DNA of 64,000 nt from Lycium barbarum (Eukaryota > Streptophyta > Magnoliopsida > Solanales > Solanaceae). Positions 60,521-64,000 of this stretch are shown piece after piece. A program made the position numbers and the translations under genes. The notes below the pieces were generated by a model. It was not told where the DNA came from. It saw nothing but the letters and a program-made list of their open reading frames with translations, and searched no databases. The stretch is from positions 44,476,950 through 44,540,949 of the forward strand of contig NC_083348.1 of assembly GCF_019175385.1 (NCBI RefSeq). The letters are read 5' to 3'. The first letter of the stretch is position 1. Each line of letters opens with the position of its first letter.

Positions 60521-62353
60521 CTATCTCCCGTTCAGGAGGAAGGCCTGGAAGTTCATCTGGGATACACTTGGGAATTCGTTAACTATCGGCACTGACTGAA
60601 GAGTCGGCGCCTCTGCCTTCAGGTCATGCACCCGAACCAGATGATAAATATACTCCATTCTGACCATCTTCTTTGCCTTGAGGTATGAAATAAACTTACC
60701 CCTCGGCGATGCTGTATTTCCCATCCACTCTATAATTGGCTCTCTTGGGAACTGAAATCGAATTATCTTTTCTTTACAATCAACGTTAGCATAACAAGGA
60801 GCTAACCAGTCCATACCCATAATAACATCGAACTCAGTCATATCTAACTCTATCAGATCTGCCTTGGTGCAACGACTATATATAATCACCGAACAATCTC
60901 TATATACTTGCCTTGCTATAATAGAATCTCCTACCAGTGTAGCTACCTCAAATGGTTCTATCAATTCAGGTTTTATCCCAATTCTACTAGCAACAAATGG
61001 AGATATATATGATAAAGTGGAGCCTGGGTCTATCAATGCATATACGTCTCGAGAGAAAATCGATAGTATACCTGTAACCACATTTGGTGACGCCTCCTGA
61101 TCCTGTCTACTAGCCAAAGCATATATGCGGTTCGAAGGACCACGAGAACTGGAGGCTCCGCCACGACCTCTACCACGGCCTGCTGGTGTCTGAATACCCT
61201 GTCCCATAGGGCGCATAGCCACAGAAGAAGATGAACCAGCAACCGACCCAGTAGGCTGAGCCATACCACCTGAACCGCCCCTATACGGACACTCTCTCAT
61301 AATATGGCCTGGACGGCCGCAAGAAAAACAAGCACCTGCAGCATGATGACATTCCCCAGGATGATGCCTACCACACCGAGAACACCGAGGCAAAGGTGGC
61401 CTCGACTGACTCAACCCCCTGCTCAACTGCGAACCCGAAGTCTTGGAGCTCTGACCTACTCCTGAATACCCCGTACTATCAAACTTTCTACCTGTGAACT
61501 GTGGGGGCGCACTCTGTGCGGGCTGGGAAGGATATCTGATATGCTGCTGAGGCTGTCTGCCTCGAAACTCACCCGGATAACCAGCCGATCTAGCCCTCTT
61601 ATGCTGACCCCTGTCGTGATCTCTATCTGGCTGACGCCCTCTGTGTCGATCCTCCACCCCCTGTGCATATGCCTGTATCCAAGCAATATCCATACCTGGC
61701 TGAAGAGCCACTGCCATACAGCTATCAATCAAGTAATTATCCAATCTCATCACAAAGCAATGCACTCTATCTGCCATATCTTCCACGATAGTAGGCGCGT
61801 ATCTAGCCAACGAGTCAAACTCAAGACTATACTCTCGAACACTCCTGCCCCTCTGCCTCAATTGTAAGAATCTATCAACTTTAGCTCGCCGCATCTCTGG
61901 AGGCAGGAAGTGGCCAAGAAAGGCCTCCGTAAACTTATCCCATACTTCTGGAGGAGCACCCTCGCCGCCAGATAGCTCCCACGATTCATACCAACTAACA
62001 GTTATGTCACGCAACCGATACGAAGCTAACTCAACAGACTCAGTCTCAGAAGCCTTGATTATCCTCAACATAAGGTGCATCTGTCTAATGAACTCCTGCG
62101 GATCATCCTCGTGCTTTGACCAGAAAAACTCTAGAGGATTACAACTTAAGAAGTCGCGGGCTCTCAAACTATCATGTCTATCCACCTGGTCAACCCCTAG
62201 TCCGTGCCTGCGAGCCTGTCCTGCCACTAATCTGGTCAGCAACTGCACTGCATCCCTCATGGATCTATCCTCCGCCCCTGGCTGAGGAGCTGAAGGCTCG
62301 GGTACTGGAACCTCAGGAACTGGCGGTGGAGCCGCCCCCTGACCTGGAGCCAT
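60521..62353 (-). pseudogene. gag: Gag-protease fragment, repeat copy 3
   Basis: A 610-residue ORF of the same make-up as copy 2, starting MAPGQGAAPPP behind the same TAA (62366-62368). It reads through CAG at the position of copy 2's TAG, then runs out of frame after the one-base deletion shared by all E copies, ending in about 15 non-native residues. The openness reflects recent duplication, not proven selection. Confidence 0.85.
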
Positions 62354-62722
62354 CGTTGCCCTAGGTTACTCTGGAAGTGTTGGTGTAGCAGAACTCGCCG
62401 ACTGGAACACAATCTCAGGCATAAGCTGGGCACGGGCCCTAGTAACCCTCCGAGTCTGGCTAGTATCCCCTGCTACCGATTTGCCCTTCTGGGCAGCTGT
62501 CGCTTTCCTTGAAGGTATGGCGGTAAACATAATAGTTTGTTAGAAAGGGATTATCCTGATAATATAGCTCTATCGCACGATCTAGGATAAGAAGGAAAGA
62601 TAACAACCTAAATGTCCTATAGCTTCCTGTTTATAGATGTGGTGCACAACACACCGATAAATAAGACTCTACTAGACACTGTATGTAGACACTACGAGGA
62701 TGAACTGCTCTAATACCACTTT

Positions 62723-63955
62723 TGTCACGACCCAACCCCGCGGGCCATGACTAGTGCCCCAGCTGGACACCCACATGTACCTGTTAGACATAATCAGACT
62801 AACACTATAGACAGCATGGGAATCGGCATAGACCCAAAGGTTCTCAACGTCACATATCAAGATAATATGTCCCCTACGGAGTCTTAACCAATCACAACGA
62901 AATCAAATACGCAAGCCGACGAGGTTGCCACTATATATCATATAATACGCAAGCGGACAAGGCTGCCACCACATATCGATACCATATGCAAGCCGGCAAG
63001 GCTGCCACAACCAACAGAAACATCAACAACAACTATATAGACACAACTGATCATAATCTATTTACAACCCACACACATGTCTACAGACCTCTAAGAGTAC
63101 TAACAGTGAAATATGACGGGACAAGGCCCCGTCGTACCCCTGGACAACCATATATAAATACACCAGAAGATCTGTACCAAAAGTCTAGGCTCCGGAACAA
63201 CGGAGCTCTCCAAGACAGCTGACTGGAAATCCTAAGTTGGGGGATCACCGAATCGAGCGTCTGTACCTGCGGGCATGAAACGCAGCCCCCCGAAGAAAGG
63301 GGGTCAATACGGAATATGTATTGAGTATATAAAGCATAAGAACATCAAGTACAGAAGAATCATGAAAACCAGTCTCAATAATTGAATGCATTTGTGGCTA
63401 ACAACTGAGAATATCTGCGTAACTCTATATGACTGAAAATGACTCTACGGCGTATGGCATAGATCATAATATAACTGATAGTGCTGTGGAACGTACAACC
63501 CGATCCATATATAATATAATAGTGCCGAGGAACGTACGACCCGATCCATATATAATCTAATAGTGTCGAGGAACGTACATCCCGATCGATATATAATATA
63601 ATAGTGCCGAGGAACGTCCGACCTGATCCATATATAATATAATAGTGCCGAGGAACGTATGGCCCGATCCATATATAATATAATAGTGCCGAGTTACGTA
63701 CGGCCCGATCCATATATAATATAATATATATAAATGCATGTAAAACTCGGAAAAAAGGATACTCTGAACCCCTCTGGTGACATAAGAAGCTAATATGAAA
63801 TGTCTCTGGGAGTTATGGACATAAAACATAGGAGGCCAACGATACAAATATCTCTACACTCTCTAAGAATAGAGTCTTTGGAACTCGCTTGCTCACTGTG
63901 TTCATTCAGATGATAAGGATCATGCCAAAAAGAAAGAAAGGATAACTTTACATAA
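62723..63955 (-). repeat. Partial LTR of E, repeat copy 3
   Basis: The third copy of the LTR half. At 63956 the start of a fourth unit is visible for 45 bp before the window ends. Confidence 0.88.
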
Positions 63956-64000
63956 CTGGCAACACATCTATAGTAAACTCTATCTCCCGTTCAGGAGGAA

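Larger units (their letters stand above)
48147..64000 (-). mobile_element. Element E: degenerate Ty3/Tekay-type element with an internal tandem amplification
   Basis: A minus-strand element inserted into Z. The 3' LTR is 48147-50618, the internal region 50619-55804 and the 5' LTR starts at 55805. At 57038 the sequence jumps back to the protease/RT boundary, and a 3459-bp segment repeats to the window end. The left flank is CACTA, and the right flank is outside the window. The coding region is full-length in outline but has many stops. Confidence 0.85.
53579..64000 (-). repeat. Tandem array, 3459-bp unit, three full copies plus the start of a fourth
   Basis: Unit starts are 53579, 57038, 60497 and 63956, exactly 3459 bp apart. 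In minus-strand order, each unit has the 3' half of the LTR, PBS, leader, Gag and protease. Copies appear over 99 percent identical. About ten differences separate copy 1 from copies 2 and 3, with only a few private changes in each, so copies 2 and 3 share a later duplication. Both parent joins contain CTG, a short microhomology. The array extends past the window end. Confidence 0.95.

Noticed and set aside
53579..64000. CRISPR array or conventional short satellite
   Set aside because: The units are 3459 bp with retroelement gag and LTR content, no spacer structure, and a eukaryotic context.

Overview
The window is plant nuclear DNA, very probably from a eudicot and plausibly from Solanaceae (inferred from the style of the LTR termini and Gag-Pol, not proven). 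It is made almost entirely of Ty3-type LTR retrotransposons of the Tekay/Del chromovirus kind, nested inside one another. I found no convincing host gene, tRNA gene, CRISPR array or prokaryotic feature. All identities and counts below were made by eye.

Layout. 1-2638 is the end of a plus-strand LTR (W) that interrupts the 3' LTR of minus-strand element A (2639-10606, gag-pol broken by four stops). A sits in the front part of another minus-strand LTR (V, 10607-11496). 11497-18035 is an old plus-strand element (X): two diverged LTRs around about 270 bp of internal remnant. 18036-18781 holds an eroded coding remnant, and 18782-21281 holds LTR debris plus a degenerate LTR with its primer-binding site (Y). 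Y is interrupted at 21282 by the 3' LTR of minus-strand element Z. Z's LTR is split into three pieces by two insertions: B (21783-31370, target duplication GTCAG) and the solo LTR D (31682-46490, duplication GAAGG). D itself contains C (33714-45068, duplication ATTCA), the youngest and most complete element. Z's 3' untranslated region (47878-48146) is interrupted by minus-strand element E, which runs from 48147 to the window end. A 3459-bp segment of E (protease, Gag, PBS and half an LTR) is repeated head to tail at least three times (53579-64000).

How the parts relate. A, C and E encode single-frame Gag-protease-RT-RNase H-integrase-chromodomain polyproteins, and all carry premature stops. 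B is non-autonomous. It keeps LTRs, an initiator-Met PBS and a polypurine tract, but has only a 171-residue acidic, proline-rich ORF of unknown function and a 5S-rRNA-like stretch of 120 bp.

Features most worth a second look: (i) a repeated splice-site architecture in the LTRs, with a conserved mini-exon of about 51 nt and a 3' splice site just before the gag ATG in three elements; (ii) the 5S-like module and unknown protein of B; (iii) the 3459-bp tandem array growing out of E; (iv) family-specific palindrome clusters just upstream of the LTR TATA boxes; (v) small hairpins conserved across families, including one directly before the polypurine tract.
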